DNA of 64,000 nucleotides from Haloprofundus halophilus (GCF_003439925.1 NZ_QQRR01000001.1:1364001-1428000); one strand, 5' to 3'; shown: positions 8,264 through 17,596, numbered from the stretch's first letter. Notes: generated from the letters alone by a model not told the origin. Made by a program: numbers and translations.

Positions 8264-9201
8264 GAGTCGCCGTCGTCGGTGCCGGAGCGGTGGGTCGTTC
8301 CGTCGCCGAGTTGGCCGCCGACTACGGCCAGGAGGTGACGGTGCTCGCGGACTCGCGGGGCGCGGTCGTCGACGCCGACGGTATCGACGTCGACGCGGCG
8401 CTCGATCGCAAGGAAGAGACCGGAAGCGTCGGCGACACCGCCGTCGGCGACGCGCTCGCGGCGGAGTACGACGTGCTCGTCGAGGCGACGCCGACGACGC
8501 TCGGCGACGCCGAACCCGGCTTCTCGCACGTGCGAGCGGCGCTGGAATCGAACCGGCACGTCGTTCTCGCCAACAAGGGACCGGTCGCCGAGCGCTACGA
8601 GGCGCTCCGGGCGCTCGAACGCGACAGCGACGGCGACGTGCTGTTCGAGGCCACGGTCGGCGGGGCGATTCCCGTCCTCTCGACCATCGCGGACTTCGGC
8701 CCCGACCAGATAACCGCCGCCCGCGGCGTGCTGAACGGGACGGCGAACTTCATCCTCTCGCGGATGACCGCCGAGGGCCTCGACTACGACCACGTGCTCG
8801 CGGAGGCCCAGGACCTCGGCGTCGCGGAGGCCGACCCCTCCTTCGACGTGGAGGGGACGGACGCGGCGCTGAAATGCGTCATCCTCGGCAACGTGCTCTA
8901 CGACGGCGGCTACTCGTTGGCCGACGCCGACGTCGAGGGCATCCGCGACATCCCCGGAAGCGCGCTCGAACTCGCCGCCGAGGACGGCCAGACGATTCGA
9001 CTCATCGGCGAGGCGACCGCAGACGGGGTTCGCGTCGGTCCGCGACTCGTCCCCGAGAACGGGACGCTCGCGGTGACCGGCACCCAGAACATCGTCCAAC
9101 TGGGGACGGTTCACGCCGGCCGACTGAACATCAGCGGCCGCGGAGCGGGCGGCCCCGAGACGGCGAGTGCGGTCCTGTCGGACGTCCGTCGCTTGGAGTA
9201 A
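8260..9201 (+). CDS. hom: Homoserine dehydrogenase
   Basis: A 313-residue NAD(P)-dependent enzyme converting aspartate semialdehyde to homoserine for threonine and methionine synthesis. It begins with GTG and the Rossmann motif VVGAGAVG. VLANKGPVAERY and ATVGGAIPVLS match the homoserine dehydrogenase core, and GVLNGTANFILSRM with GTDAALKCVIL are its signature and catalytic region. It has no C-terminal ACT domain; the adjacent overlapping gene supplies one separately. Confidence 0.93.
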   Translation: MRVAVVGAGAVGRSVAELAADYGQEVTVLADSRGAVVDADGIDVDAALDRKEETGSVGDTAVGDALAAEYDVLVEATPTTLGDAEPGFSHVRAALESNRHVVLANKGPVAERYEALRALERDSDGDVLFEATVGGAIPVLSTIADFGPDQITAARGVLNGTANFILSRMTAEGLDYDHVLAEAQDLGVAEADPSFDVEGTDAALKCVILGNVLYDGGYSLADADVEGIRDIPGSALELAAEDGQTIRLIGEATADGVRVGPRLVPENGTLAVTGTQNIVQLGTVHAGRLNISGRGAGGPETASAVLSDVRRLE

Positions 9202-9341
9202 CCGTTGTCACCGACTACCGCACGGTAGCCAGTGTCAAACCGCAAGACGGCGTCGGGGTGGGGTGTGCGACGTATCGAAATCGTTTTAGGGTCCTCAACC
9301 AAAGGAAACGCCACATAGCGCCTTAGCGCGTGAGCTAAACA

Positions 9342-10610
9342 ATGAGCGAAGACAAACCGCACCAGAACTTGGCCATCATCGGCCACGTCGACCACGGAAA
9401 AAGCACGCTCGTGGGCCGACTCCTCTTCGAGACGGGGTCGGTTCCGGAGCACGTTATCGAGCAGCACCGAGAAGAAGCAGAAGAGAAGGGCAAGGGTGGC
9501 TTCGAGTTCGCCTACGTGATGGACAACCTCGCAGAGGAGCGAGAGCGTGGTGTCACCATCGACATCGCCCACCAGGAGTTCGACACGGACAAGTACTACT
9601 TCACCATCGTCGACTGCCCGGGCCACCGTGACTTCGTCAAGAACATGATCACGGGCGCCTCGCAGGCCGACAACGCGGTTCTCGTCGTCGCCGCCGACGA
9701 CGGTGTCGCGCCGCAGACCCGCGAGCACGTGTTCCTCGCTCGTACGCTCGGCATCAACGAACTCATCATCGGCGTCAACAAGATGGACGTCGTCGACTAC
9801 TCGGAGGACTCCTACGAGGAGGTCCGCGAGGAAGTCCAGAACCTGCTCAACCAGGTTCGCTTCAACGCCGACGACGCGACGTTCGTCCCGATCTCGGCGT
9901 TCGAGGGCGACAACATCGCAGACCGCAGCGACAACACGTCGTGGTACGACGGTCCGACCCTGCTGGAAGCGCTCAACGACCTTCCGGAAGTCGAGCCGCC
10001 GACGGACGCGCCGCTGCGTCTCCCCATCCAGGACGTCTACACCATCTCCGGCATCGGTACGGTCCCGGTCGGCCGCGTCGAGACCGGTATCCTCGAGACG
10101 GGCTCGAACGTCTCCTTCCAGCCGTCGGACGTCTCCGGCGAAGTGAAGACGGTCGAGATGCACCACGAGGAAGTCCCGCGCGCAGAACCCGGCGACAACG
10201 TCGGCTTCAACGTGCGCGGCGTCGGCAAGGACGACATCCGCCGCGGCGACGTCTGTGGCCCGGCCGACGACCCGCCGAAGGTCGCCGAGACGTTCCAGGC
10301 GCAGGTCGTCGTCATGCAGCACCCCTCGGTCATCACGGCGGGCTACACGCCGGTCTTCCACGCCCACACGGCGCAGGTCGCGTGTACCGTCGAGTCCATC
10401 GACCAGAAACTCGACCCCGCCTCGGGTGAGGTCGCAGAGGAGAACCCGGACTTCATCAAGTCCGGCGACGCCGCCATCGTGACGATCCGACCACAGAAGC
10501 CGCTCAGCATCGAGCCGTCCGGCGAGATTCCGGAACTCGGTTCCTTCGCCATCCGCGACATGGGTCAGACCATCGCGGCCGGCAAGGTGCTCGAGGTCAA
10601 CGAGCGATAA
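9342..10610 (+). CDS. tuf: Translation elongation factor EF-1alpha
   Basis: A 422-residue archaeal EF-1A, which delivers aminoacyl-tRNA to the ribosome. GTPase motifs [17 protein letters not shown] and NKMD are intact, followed by the two beta-barrel domains. rpsJ begins immediately after its stop codon, the conserved archaeal arrangement. The 140-bp upstream gap has a TTTTAG box near 9284 and a small inverted repeat (TTAGC/GCTAA) at about 9323-9338, just before the start. Confidence 0.97.
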   Translation: MSEDKPHQNLAIIGHVDHGKSTLVGRLLFETGSVPEHVIEQHREEAEEKGKGGFEFAYVMDNLAEERERGVTIDIAHQEFDTDKYYFTIVDCPGHRDFVKNMITGASQADNAVLVVAADDGVAPQTREHVFLARTLGINELIIGVNKMDVVDYSEDSYEEVREEVQNLLNQVRFNADDATFVPISAFEGDNIADRSDNTSWYDGPTLLEALNDLPEVEPPTDAPLRLPIQDVYTISGIGTVPVGRVETGILETGSNVSFQPSDVSGEVKTVEMHHEEVPRAEPGDNVGFNVRGVGKDDIRRGDVCGPADDPPKVAETFQAQVVVMQHPSVITAGYTPVFHAHTAQVACTVESIDQKLDPASGEVAEENPDFIKSGDAAIVTIRPQKPLSIEPSGEIPELGSFAIRDMGQTIAAGKVLEVNER

Positions 10611-10919
10611 ATGCAGCAAGCACGCGTTCGCCTCGCCGGCACGAGCCCCGAGGACCTCGACGACATCTGTGACGACGTCCGCGAAATCGCGAGCAAGACG
10701 GGCGTCAGCCTCAGCGGTCCGATTCCGCTGCCGACGAAGACGCTCGAGATTCCGTGTCGGAAGTCGCCTGACGGAGAAGGCACCGCGACGTGGGAGCACT
10801 GGGAGATGCGAGTTCACAAGCGTCTCATCGACATCGACGCGGACGAACGCGCGCTTCGCCAGCTCATGCGCATTCAAGTGCCAAACGACGTCAGTATCGA
10901 GATCGTTCTCGAAGACTGA
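10611..10919 (+). CDS. rpsJ: 30S ribosomal protein S10
   Basis: A 102-residue archaeal S10 (uS10). The sequence runs [20 protein letters not shown] through [19 protein letters not shown] to the C-terminal [14 protein letters not shown], the complete family pattern. It starts on the base after the tuf stop, so expression is coupled to EF-1alpha. A hairpin plus T-rich tract follows. Confidence 0.97.
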   Translation: MQQARVRLAGTSPEDLDDICDDVREIASKTGVSLSGPIPLPTKTLEIPCRKSPDGEGTATWEHWEMRVHKRLIDIDADERALRQLMRIQVPNDVSIEIVLED

Positions 10920-10932
10920 CTGACGCTAAGGC

Positions 10933-10977
10933 CCGTCGGAGTCCGACGGTGTCTCAACCACCCCTTTCTACGATTTT
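10933..10977 (+). terminator. Hairpin and T-rich tract after rpsJ
   Basis: The sequence CCGTCGGAGTCCGACGG is a near-perfect palindrome 14 bp after the rpsJ stop. It is followed by a C/T-rich stretch ending in five T residues. This probably ends the tuf-rpsJ transcript. Confidence 0.55.
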
Positions 10978-11029
10978 TCGGTCCCGTAGCCGCAGGTACG
11001 CTTTTGCGGCCGCAGACCGTTGTTCCGGT

Positions 11030-11605
11030 ATGGTCTCCCGGCCGAACAGTCCCACGCTGGACACGCTCGCCGTCTTCGGCGTCGTCTTCCTCGTCCAGAG
11101 CGTCCTCGGCCTGTTCGGGAGCGCCGTCGGGCTGTTCGCGCTCGCCCCGCCGGTCGACGTCCGCCCGTGGACGCTCGTCACGAGCGTGTACGCCCACGCG
11201 GGTCTCGGTCACCTGCTCAGCAACGCCGTCGCCCTCGTCGTCGTCGGGTTCTTCGTCGAACAGGGGACGACGCGGTGGCGGTACCACGCGTTCTTCCTCT
11301 CGACCGGCGTGCTCGCCGGACTCGCCGAGATCGGCTTCGACTCCGTGTTCGGTCGCGCCGTCGGCGTCGTCGGCGCGAGCGGCGCGATCTTCGCGCTCGC
11401 CGGGTACCTGCTGGCGGCGAACCCGGTGACCGACACCGTCCTCGGCCGCTTGAACCTCGACGGACGGACGCAGGTCGCGGTGCTCGTCGTCGCTGCGGTG
11501 CTCGTCGCGGCGCTCGGTGCGGGACCGAACGTCGCCATCGTCGCCCACGGGACGGGGTTCGTCCTCGGGCTCGTCGCCGGGCGGATGCGGCTGCTCAGCG
11601 TGTGA
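11030..11605 (+). CDS. Rhomboid-family intramembrane serine protease
   Basis: A 191-residue membrane protein with about six hydrophobic segments. The rhomboid catalytic features are present: AHAGLGHLLSN (residues 55-65, oxyanion His and Asn), GASG with the nucleophile Ser117, and AHGTGF with the catalytic His173. Rhomboids cut substrates within the membrane. The start MVSRPNSPTL was preferred over an in-frame extension that overlaps rpsJ. It is flanked by the rpsJ terminator and tRNA-Ala, so it looks monocistronic. Confidence 0.9.
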   Translation: MVSRPNSPTLDTLAVFGVVFLVQSVLGLFGSAVGLFALAPPVDVRPWTLVTSVYAHAGLGHLLSNAVALVVVGFFVEQGTTRWRYHAFFLSTGVLAGLAEIGFDSVFGRAVGVVGASGAIFALAGYLLAANPVTDTVLGRLNLDGRTQVAVLVVAAVLVAALGAGPNVAIVAHGTGFVLGLVAGRMRLLSV

Positions 11606-11674
11606 CTGGCTCGCGGTGGCGGCCGAAAACAGAAGCTACAAGTACGGCCCACGGGTTAGTTGGAGTGCAGACGA

Positions 11675-11746
11675 GGGCTCGTAGATCAGTGGCAGATCGC
11701 TTCCTTCGCAAGGAAGAGGCCCGGGGTTCAAATCCCCGCGAGTCCA
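11675..11746 (+). tRNA. tRNA-Ala (anticodon CGC)
   Basis: A full 72-nt cloverleaf. The acceptor stem GGGCTCG pairs with CGAGTCC and includes the G3:U70 wobble that defines alanine tRNAs. The D-stem is GATC/GATC, the anticodon stem CTTCC/GGAAG encloses TTCGCAA (anticodon CGC), and the T-arm is CGGGG-TTCAAAT-CCCCG. A73 is encoded but the CCA end is not. Its 3' end is repeated downstream. Confidence 0.96.
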
Positions 11747-11835
11747 TTTCTTTCGGTCGCTTCGCTCCCTCAGTCAATGGACTCGCGAGGTCACACTCAC
11801 TCGCTACGCTCGTTCGCGTGACCCCCGCGAGTCCA
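11734..11835. repeat. Duplicated tRNA-Ala 3' end with inverted copy
   Basis: The last 13 bases of the tRNA (CCCCGCGAGTCCA, 11734-11746) recur exactly at 11823-11835. Between them, at 11776-11785, is the inverted copy TGGACTCGCG. It forms, with the second direct copy, an inverted repeat extended by GGTCAC/GTGACC. A repeat of a tRNA 3' end next to the tRNA is the usual trace of site-specific integration, but only about 75 bp lie between the copies and no integrase is present. It could equally be a hairpin terminator formed from tRNA sequence. Confidence 0.6.
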
Positions 11836-11858
11836 GCATCTTCGGTTGGTTCTCTCGC

Positions 11859-12647
11859 TCACTCCGATGTTTCGAGCGCGTCGACGAGCAGGCGGATGTC
11901 GGACACCGCCGACTCGACCAGTTTCGCGCCCTTCTCTCGCGTCGCGACGGTCGGGTCGCCGATGTTGCCGGTCGGCGTCAACGCCTCCATGTCGGCCGCG
12001 CTGAGCGCCCAGCCGACCTTGTTCTCGCCGAGCGCGTCGTAGTCGGTGAGCGGCAGCGACTCTTCGGGCGGCGGCACGTCTGTCGCGCGGTCCATCTCCA
12101 CGAGGTCGGGGAACAGTTCGAGCATGATGCTCGTCTCGAACTCCGAGGCGTGAAACGACACGTCCCCGGTGCGAATCTCCGCGGCGACGTCGGCGAACAG
12201 TTCGACCAGCGGGACGTGGAACGCTTCGATGCCGAGTTCGTTTCGCAGCCGGCGGACGACGATTTCGAGTTCGGGGTCCTGCGCGAGGTAGTGGCCGTTG
12301 AGAAGCAGGATGTGCTCGATTCCCCACTCGGTCGCGGACTCGCAGATGTCGAAGACGTATCGCTGAAACGTCTCCGTCGAGACGGTGAACGTCCCCGGTT
12401 TGAACGTGTGGTGGGGGCTCACGCCGTACCAGAGCGGCGGTGCGAGCAAGGCCGGGCTTTTTGCAGCGACCCGCTCGCCGATCGCCTCGGGCATGTACAC
12501 GTCCACACCGAGGGGCAAGTGGTGGCCGTGCTGTTCGGTGCTCCCCACCGGGAGCAACAGCGTCCTCGTCTCGGCCAGCGCGTCTTCGAGTTCCTGCCAC
12601 GTCAGCTCCGCGACGCGGTATCCCGTCGTCTCGGCCGTCCCGGTCAT
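11859..12647 (-). CDS. Creatininase-family amidohydrolase
   Basis: A 262-residue metal-dependent amidohydrolase of the creatininase superfamily. LPVGSTEQHGHHLPLGVDV (residues 32-50) holds the metal ligands Glu38, His40 and Asp49, and NGH near residue 116 and HASEFETS near residue 165 are the other family blocks. In archaea, relatives include the formamide hydrolase of archaeal flavin/F420 synthesis (ArfB), but others act on unknown substrates. I cannot decide between these from sequence. It is followed by the tRNA locus and preceded by a membrane-protein gene on the same strand. Confidence 0.85.
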   Translation of the reverse strand: MTGTAETTGYRVAELTWQELEDALAETRTLLLPVGSTEQHGHHLPLGVDVYMPEAIGERVAAKSPALLAPPLWYGVSPHHTFKPGTFTVSTETFQRYVFDICESATEWGIEHILLLNGHYLAQDPELEIVVRRLRNELGIEAFHVPLVELFADVAAEIRTGDVSFHASEFETSIMLELFPDLVEMDRATDVPPPEESLPLTDYDALGENKVGWALSAADMEALTPTGNIGDPTVATREKGAKLVESAVSDIRLLVDALETSE

Positions 12648-12762
12648 ATCTCCCTGTTGTCTCTCGGCAGTGATATAGTGAGTGTCGTCGGCATCGGCCA
12701 GTTAGGTCCGGCTCCCGGTCACTCGCGTTCACCACGACGAAGTCACGCGAACGAGCAGACCG

Positions 12763-13782
12763 TCACTCCTCCCAGTCGATGAGCGGCGCGCGCTCCGACT
12801 CGTGGAGGACGAACGGACCGATAGCGCCCGTCTGCTTCGCGATGGAGGCCGTCCGGAGGACGTACGCCGTGAAGACGAAAAAGGGGACCAGCGCGAGCGT
12901 GATTCCGAGGTTGATGAGCCAGACCGAGAGCGGGATACCGAGCAGCGACCCGGAGACGACGCCGGGTTTGAGATAGAGCGCGGCGACGACGGTGACGACG
13001 AGCGCGGGGATGCCGGTGAACAGAATCCGCCGCGAGAGGTTGACCAGTTCCCACTGGAGGTAGTGGGCCTTGAAGAACTCCTCGGCCGGACCGAACAGCT
13101 CCAGAACGTCGACCACGTCGTCGAACGCGTCTCTCTCGTCCTCGCTCAGATTCTCTCTGTGTTCCCAGTACACTCGGCGGAGCACGTATATCTTCCACGA
13201 GTAGTTGTAGCCGAGCGCCGCCCGCGTGACCGTAAACTCGCCGAACTGCGCGTTCGCCAACTCCTCGGAGACTCGCTCGGCGCTGCTCTCGATTCGGTCG
13301 ACGAACTGGTCGACCCGCCTTCGGAGGGTCCGGTCGGAATTGTCCTCGACGGCTTCCCGAAGCGCCCTCGTCCTTTCGAGGCTGGTGTCGACGAGCGTTT
13401 CGAGGAATCTGTCGGGTTCGGGCGGGCCGGTCCACCGGAACTCCCGCTCGGACTCCTTGCGAAACGCCATCGACTTCTCCATTCGCTCGCTCTGGCGACC
13501 CAGCGACCCGAACTCCTGGGAGAGTACCAACTGGTTGATAGAGACGACGAGCGTCATCCCGGTGATGAGGACGCCGATGAGCGTCTGGAACAGCGTCTCG
13601 ACGGTGTCGCCCGTCGTCAGTATCGACCGGAACGGGAGGTCGAGCGTCCCGAGCGCCGTCAGAAGGACCAGCGTGGCGGACGACAGCATCGCCGTCACCG
13701 TCATGCGGTTCGCGTCCAACAGCAGTCGCTCGGCGAGCGAACGATCTCGTCCCTCCGCAGCGTTAGCTTCGGTCCGGCCCAT
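12763..13782 (-). CDS. Haloarchaeal membrane protein, function unknown
   Basis: A 339-residue protein with two hydrophobic segments near residues 27-48 and 80-108, then a long charged, mostly helical domain (about residues 110-245), then two more hydrophobic segments near residues 255-275 and 282-312. The central region has coiled-coil-like runs such as VEDNSDRTLRRRVDQFVDRI. I do not recognise a named family. It lies upstream of the creatininase-family gene on the same strand with a 115-bp gap. Confidence 0.75.
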   Translation of the reverse strand: MGRTEANAAEGRDRSLAERLLLDANRMTVTAMLSSATLVLLTALGTLDLPFRSILTTGDTVETLFQTLIGVLITGMTLVVSINQLVLSQEFGSLGRQSERMEKSMAFRKESEREFRWTGPPEPDRFLETLVDTSLERTRALREAVEDNSDRTLRRRVDQFVDRIESSAERVSEELANAQFGEFTVTRAALGYNYSWKIYVLRRVYWEHRENLSEDERDAFDDVVDVLELFGPAEEFFKAHYLQWELVNLSRRILFTGIPALVVTVVAALYLKPGVVSGSLLGIPLSVWLINLGITLALVPFFVFTAYVLRTASIAKQTGAIGPFVLHESERAPLIDWEE

Positions 13783-13815
13783 CGTCGAAAACGATACTCG
13801 AACGTCCGACGGCGC

Positions 13816-13947
13816 TTAGCTCCCGCCCAAGAAGCGCATCCCCAGCGCGACGAGGATGGTGAGAATCCCGGCGATGGTCGCAAACGGCGGGATGGGGATG
13901 AACAGCAGCACGATACCGACGAGCAACACGATTGTACTGGTTCGCAT
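13816..13947 (-). CDS. Small (43-residue) membrane protein
   Basis: The reading frame starts MRTSTIVLLVGIVLLFIPIP and ends LGMRFLGGS. It is almost wholly hydrophobic, with two closely packed membrane segments separated by a Pro-rich turn. It is too short for most gene finders. It lies 33 bp upstream of the 339-residue membrane-protein gene on the same strand, so the two could share a transcript. The codon pattern (G/C at third positions) looks coding. Confidence 0.65.
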   Translation of the reverse strand: MRTSTIVLLVGIVLLFIPIPPFATIAGILTILVALGMRFLGGS

Positions 13948-14043
13948 ACCCGACAGAACAACGCCGAGTGAGGTAACTTCTGGGGCAGACGCGGGTCGGA
14001 GTCGGCCCCAAGAGTAATCCTGCCCAACGCCGTACGAAGGTGT

Positions 14044-14238
14044 ATGGGGACGATACAGAACGTCGCGCGGAGTATCGACAACGTGACGAACACCGTCTGG
14101 GACCGACAGGGGACGCTCATGAAGGCGGTCGTACTCCTGTTGCTCGTCGTCTCGGGTATCGGCATCCCGCTCATCCTCATCGCGCTCATCGCGCGTCTCA
14201 TCGTCGAGGACAGCGGCGGCAGCGCGAGCACGTACTGA
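14044..14238 (+). CDS. Small haloarchaeal membrane protein
   Basis: A 64-residue protein beginning MGTIQNVARSIDNVTNTVWD. A polar N-terminus is followed by one long hydrophobic stretch (about residues 27-53) and a Ser/Gly-rich end. It resembles a family of short haloarchaeal one-TM proteins of unknown function. It lies between two divergent membrane-protein genes. Confidence 0.75.
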   Translation: MGTIQNVARSIDNVTNTVWDRQGTLMKAVVLLLLVVSGIGIPLILIALIARLIVEDSGGSASTY

Positions 14239-14262
14239 ACCGCGTCGTATCCGAACGGGGAC

Positions 14263-15399
14263 TCAGCCGCGCAGCGCCTCGACCGGCGGTTCGTTCGCGG
14301 CTTTCCACGCGGGATACAGTCCGCTGACGAGGCTGACGACCACCCCGAAGGCGAACGCGCCGACGAGGTAGAGGCCGTTGCTCGGGTCGAGCGCGACGGC
14401 CAGCGTCACGGGCGTGAAGTAGTACAGACCCGCAGTGACGAGTCCGCTGAGTGCCGCGCCGATAGCGCCGCCGACCGTCCCGAGTAGCATCGCCTCGACG
14501 ACTAACATCCGTAGCACGTCGCCTCGCTGGACGCCGACGGCGCGCAACACCCCGATCTCTCCTCTGCGCTCGGTGGTGCTCATCAGCATCACGTTGAAGA
14601 TGCTCACGCCGGCGACGACGAGCGAGATACCCGCCAGACCCAACAGAAACGAGTTGAGCAGCGCGAAGAACTCGCCGATCTGGTCGAGGATGGTCGAGAA
14701 CTCGAACACCGTGACGCGCTCCTCGCGGGCGTTCAACTGCTCGCGGACCGACGTCGCGATCCGGCTCGCGGCCTCCCCCGACTCGGCGCGGACGACGACC
14801 TGGTTGTACTCGTCGCTGACGAACTCCTCGGGCGGGAGCACGACGCCGTTGTCCGGCGACACCGGCGAGATGTCCTCTGTCGGGGCGAGCACGGCGACGA
14901 CGCGGTACTCGTTGCCCTCTATCTCCACCATGCTCCCGACCTGGAGGTCGAGTCTGTCGGCGAGTTCCGCGCCGACGAGAGCGCCCTGTCGGTGTCGGTC
15001 GGGTATCGCCCCCTCCGACGCCGAGAACAGCGCCGCCGGCGTCGAGATGCCGTAGAGGGTGGCGAACGACTGTCCGCGGCCGTTCGAGACGACCGCACCG
15101 TCGCTGACGAGCGGTACCGCCGTTCCGCGTCCGGCGGTGAGCTGCTGTACCGTCTCCACCTCGCGGGCGTTCAGTGAGGTGACGCCCGCGTCCTGGTTCG
15201 GGCTGACGACGACCTGGGTACCTATCGCGCCGAGCTCGTTCGTCGCCGACAGCTGGAGGACGTTTCCGAAGATGCCGAGCGTGGCGATGGCGAGCACGCC
15301 GATGACGATGCCCAGCGCCGCGAGCGCCGACCGCAGGCGGTTTCGGTCGAGGTTGCGCCACGCCATCAGCAGCGCCGGGAACCGACGGTCGAGTTTCAC
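14263..15399 (-). CDS. ABC transporter permease, MacB/FtsX type
   Basis: A 378-residue permease. An N-terminal membrane segment near residues 20-50 is followed by a large extracellular MacB-like core domain (about residues 50-230) and three C-terminal membrane segments with the FtsX fold. This is the type VII ABC architecture, which moves or works on extracytoplasmic substrates rather than importing them. It overlaps the ATPase gene by four bases (ATGA) and is the last gene of a three-gene cluster. Confidence 0.92.
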   Translation of the reverse strand: MKLDRRFPALLMAWRNLDRNRLRSALAALGIVIGVLAIATLGIFGNVLQLSATNELGAIGTQVVVSPNQDAGVTSLNAREVETVQQLTAGRGTAVPLVSDGAVVSNGRGQSFATLYGISTPAALFSASEGAIPDRHRQGALVGAELADRLDLQVGSMVEIEGNEYRVVAVLAPTEDISPVSPDNGVVLPPEEFVSDEYNQVVVRAESGEAASRIATSVREQLNAREERVTVFEFSTILDQIGEFFALLNSFLLGLAGISLVVAGVSIFNVMLMSTTERRGEIGVLRAVGVQRGDVLRMLVVEAMLLGTVGGAIGAALSGLVTAGLYYFTPVTLAVALDPSNGLYLVGAFAFGVVVSLVSGLYPAWKAANEPPVEALRG

Positions 15400-16238
15400 G
15401 CCCCGCCCTCCGATTCGGCGTCTCGGTTCTCGTCGTCCATCGAGCGGACGTCGACGACGTCGCCCCCCGCGCCCGCCGCGTCTCGCTCCCGAACGACGCC
15501 GTCGACGAGACGGACCGTCCGGTCGGCGTACTCCGTCACCTGCGGGTCGTGCGTCACCGCGACGACGCTCACGCCCGCCTCGCAGACGCGTCGGAACTCG
15601 TCGAGGATCTGTGCGCCCGTCTCCTGGTCGAGATTGCCCGTCGGTTCGTCGGCCAGCACCACCCGCGGCCGGTTGACGAGCGCGCGGGCGATGGCGACGC
15701 GCTGCTTCTGCCCGCCGGAGAGTTCGTTCGGCGTGTGGTCGAGACGGTCGGCGAGGCCGACGCGTCGAAGCAGGTCGCGCGCCCGCTCGGTCGCGTCGGG
15801 GTCGTCCTCGAAGATGGTCGGTAACTCGACGTTCTCGGTCGCCGTCAGCGTCGGGATGAGATAGAAGTCTTGGAAGACGAAGCCGATAGCTTCCTTTCGA
15901 GCGTTCGTCTGCGCCTCGTCGTCGAGCGTCGTCACGTCTCTTCCCAGGAGGTAACGTTCGCCCGCGGTCGGTTCGTCGAGCAGGCCGAGCATGTTCAAAA
16001 GCGTCGACTTGCCGCTGCCGCTCGGGCCGACGATGGCGACGAACTCGCCGGGGGCGACGACGAAGTCGATGCCGGTCGCCGACTCCCCGCTCCCGTCACC
16101 GAGCGCTACGACCGTCTCGCCGCCCGTCTCATACACTTTTCTGACTCCGCGGAGTTCGAGCGTCGGACCGTCGTGGGCGGCGACGGCCGCTTCGTCGAGA
16201 GCGAACCCCGCCCCGAGAGCCGACGACTGCTCGGTCAT
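15396..16238 (-). CDS. ABC transporter ATP-binding protein, MacB/LolD type
   Basis: A 280-residue ATPase. Walker A is GPSGSGKST, the signature is LSGGQKQRVAIARAL, and Walker B is VVLADEPTG, followed by the H-loop VVAVTHD. The LolD/MacB-type TGNLDQETG segment matches the adjacent permease class. The start (MTEQSSALGAGF) overlaps the stop of the upstream secreted-protein gene by four bases. A short acidic tail follows the ATPase domain. Confidence 0.93.
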   Translation of the reverse strand: MTEQSSALGAGFALDEAAVAAHDGPTLELRGVRKVYETGGETVVALGDGSGESATGIDFVVAPGEFVAIVGPSGSGKSTLLNMLGLLDEPTAGERYLLGRDVTTLDDEAQTNARKEAIGFVFQDFYLIPTLTATENVELPTIFEDDPDATERARDLLRRVGLADRLDHTPNELSGGQKQRVAIARALVNRPRVVLADEPTGNLDQETGAQILDEFRRVCEAGVSVVAVTHDPQVTEYADRTVRLVDGVVRERDAAGAGGDVVDVRSMDDENRDAESEGGA

Positions 16239-17572
16239 CGGCGGCGACGGACGACGACGACCGCCGCGGCCGCCGCGAGGCTCACCCCAGCGAGCGCGAG
16301 GAGTGCGCTCGTATCGCCCGGGAGCGACGAGAAGAGGCCGCGCTCGCGCTCCGGCGGCGACAGCGACCGGTCGTACGGCAGTTCGACCGTCTCCGTGTAG
16401 CGGACGCCGTTCGTCACGTACGTCACGTCGACGGGGACGACCGTCACGTTCTCTCTGTCGACCTCGGCGGTGAGGTCGAACGGGGCGAACTCGTTGCCGT
16501 CGACAGTGCCGACGAAGTAGTCGCGGACGGGGTACGCCGGCGAGACGTGTTCGTCGTCGCCGACCGAGACGGTGACGCCCGTCACGGAGGCCTCGCCGGG
16601 GTTGCCCGCGTTGCCGCTGATGCGCAACACGCCGTCGGCTCCCAGAGAGAGGTCGACGTTCGTCAGCGCGACCGACCCGGAAGCGGGGTCGAACGGGAAC
16701 TCGGTTCGAGCGGTGCCGTCGCGTTCGCCGACGCGGTAGCGCGCCTCGAACGCGACGCTGTCCTGCCGGCCGACGAAACGCAGGTCGACGGTGGTCCGGG
16801 CGGACTCGCCGGGCGCGAGCCGCCCGGTAATCGACTGACGCGGGAGTTCGGTGTCGTTGCTCGTCGGGACGACGACGACGTCTCGAAGTGGAGCGTTCCC
16901 GAAGTTCGTCACGACGACGTCTATCCGGCCCGGTTGCGCTTCGTCCTCGCCGCTCCCCTGTAGCGCTCCCTCCCCGCCGCCTCCACCGAGCAGGCCGCCG
17001 AGCTGTCCCTCGGCACCACCTCCGGCGTCGCCGCTTTGGACCGACTCGACGCGGACGGCCACGTCGTCTTCGAGCGGGGTAACGGCTACCGACTCGCGGT
17101 AGCGCGTCGTCGCGTCCTCGCCGTCGGTGGTGTAAGAGACGCGGACCGTCACGCGCTGGTCGCCGGTCTCGCGCGGCAGGAGGACGAACGGCAGTTCTTC
17201 GGTCGCTCCGGCGCCGAGCACGGGGACGGTTTGACGGGCGACGACGGCGTCTCCGCCTTGAATCCCTACCGTGACGGTGACGTTTCGCATCGGCGTGGTC
17301 GCCGGGTTCGACAGCGTCACCGTCGCACGGTTCTGCGTTTCGGCGACGAATCCCGTCGCGTTGAGTTCGATCTGGGGAGCGGGTCCGGCGACCTGCAGCG
17401 GCGGGCCGGCGAGCTGCGACGACGACCCCTCGGACTGTGTGAGCGGCGTCGGCGACGGCGTGGAATCGGTGACGGTGTCGGCGGCGTCCCCCGGCAACGG
17501 CGGGGCGGCACCGACAGGGGCCGAGGACACGACGAGGAGGAGACACGCGAGAACTGCGGCGAGTGCCTTCAT
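16235..17572 (-). CDS. Secreted, membrane-anchored COG1361-type protein of ABC cluster
   Basis: A 445-residue protein beginning MKALAAVLACLLLVVSSAPV, a Sec signal peptide. The extracellular part has repeated Ig-like/NEW3-type beta domains with the pattern 'NPATTPMRNVTVTVGI' and 'NFGNAPLRDVVVVP', a Gly-rich linker near residues 195-215, and ends with one membrane segment and RRRR. It overlaps the ATPase gene by four bases. By position it probably plays an accessory role outside the membrane, analogous to a periplasmic adaptor for MacB systems. That role is an inference. Its substrate is unknown. Confidence 0.85.
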   Translation of the reverse strand: MKALAAVLACLLLVVSSAPVGAAPPLPGDAADTVTDSTPSPTPLTQSEGSSSQLAGPPLQVAGPAPQIELNATGFVAETQNRATVTLSNPATTPMRNVTVTVGIQGGDAVVARQTVPVLGAGATEELPFVLLPRETGDQRVTVRVSYTTDGEDATTRYRESVAVTPLEDDVAVRVESVQSGDAGGGAEGQLGGLLGGGGGEGALQGSGEDEAQPGRIDVVVTNFGNAPLRDVVVVPTSNDTELPRQSITGRLAPGESARTTVDLRFVGRQDSVAFEARYRVGERDGTARTEFPFDPASGSVALTNVDLSLGADGVLRISGNAGNPGEASVTGVTVSVGDDEHVSPAYPVRDYFVGTVDGNEFAPFDLTAEVDRENVTVVPVDVTYVTNGVRYTETVELPYDRSLSPPERERGLFSSLPGDTSALLALAGVSLAAAAAVVVVRRRR

Positions 17573-17596
17573 TACGACAGTGTAGGGCGCGACCGG

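Noticed and set aside
11595-11777. Minus-strand ORF antisense to tRNA-Ala, with the peptide MDSRGFEPRASSL
   Set aside because: This is the known false-positive produced by reading tRNA genes backwards. It has no independent support.
11734-11835. Integrated genomic island bounded by tRNA att repeats
   Set aside because: Only about 75 bp lie between the repeats and there is no integrase, so at most a scar remains.
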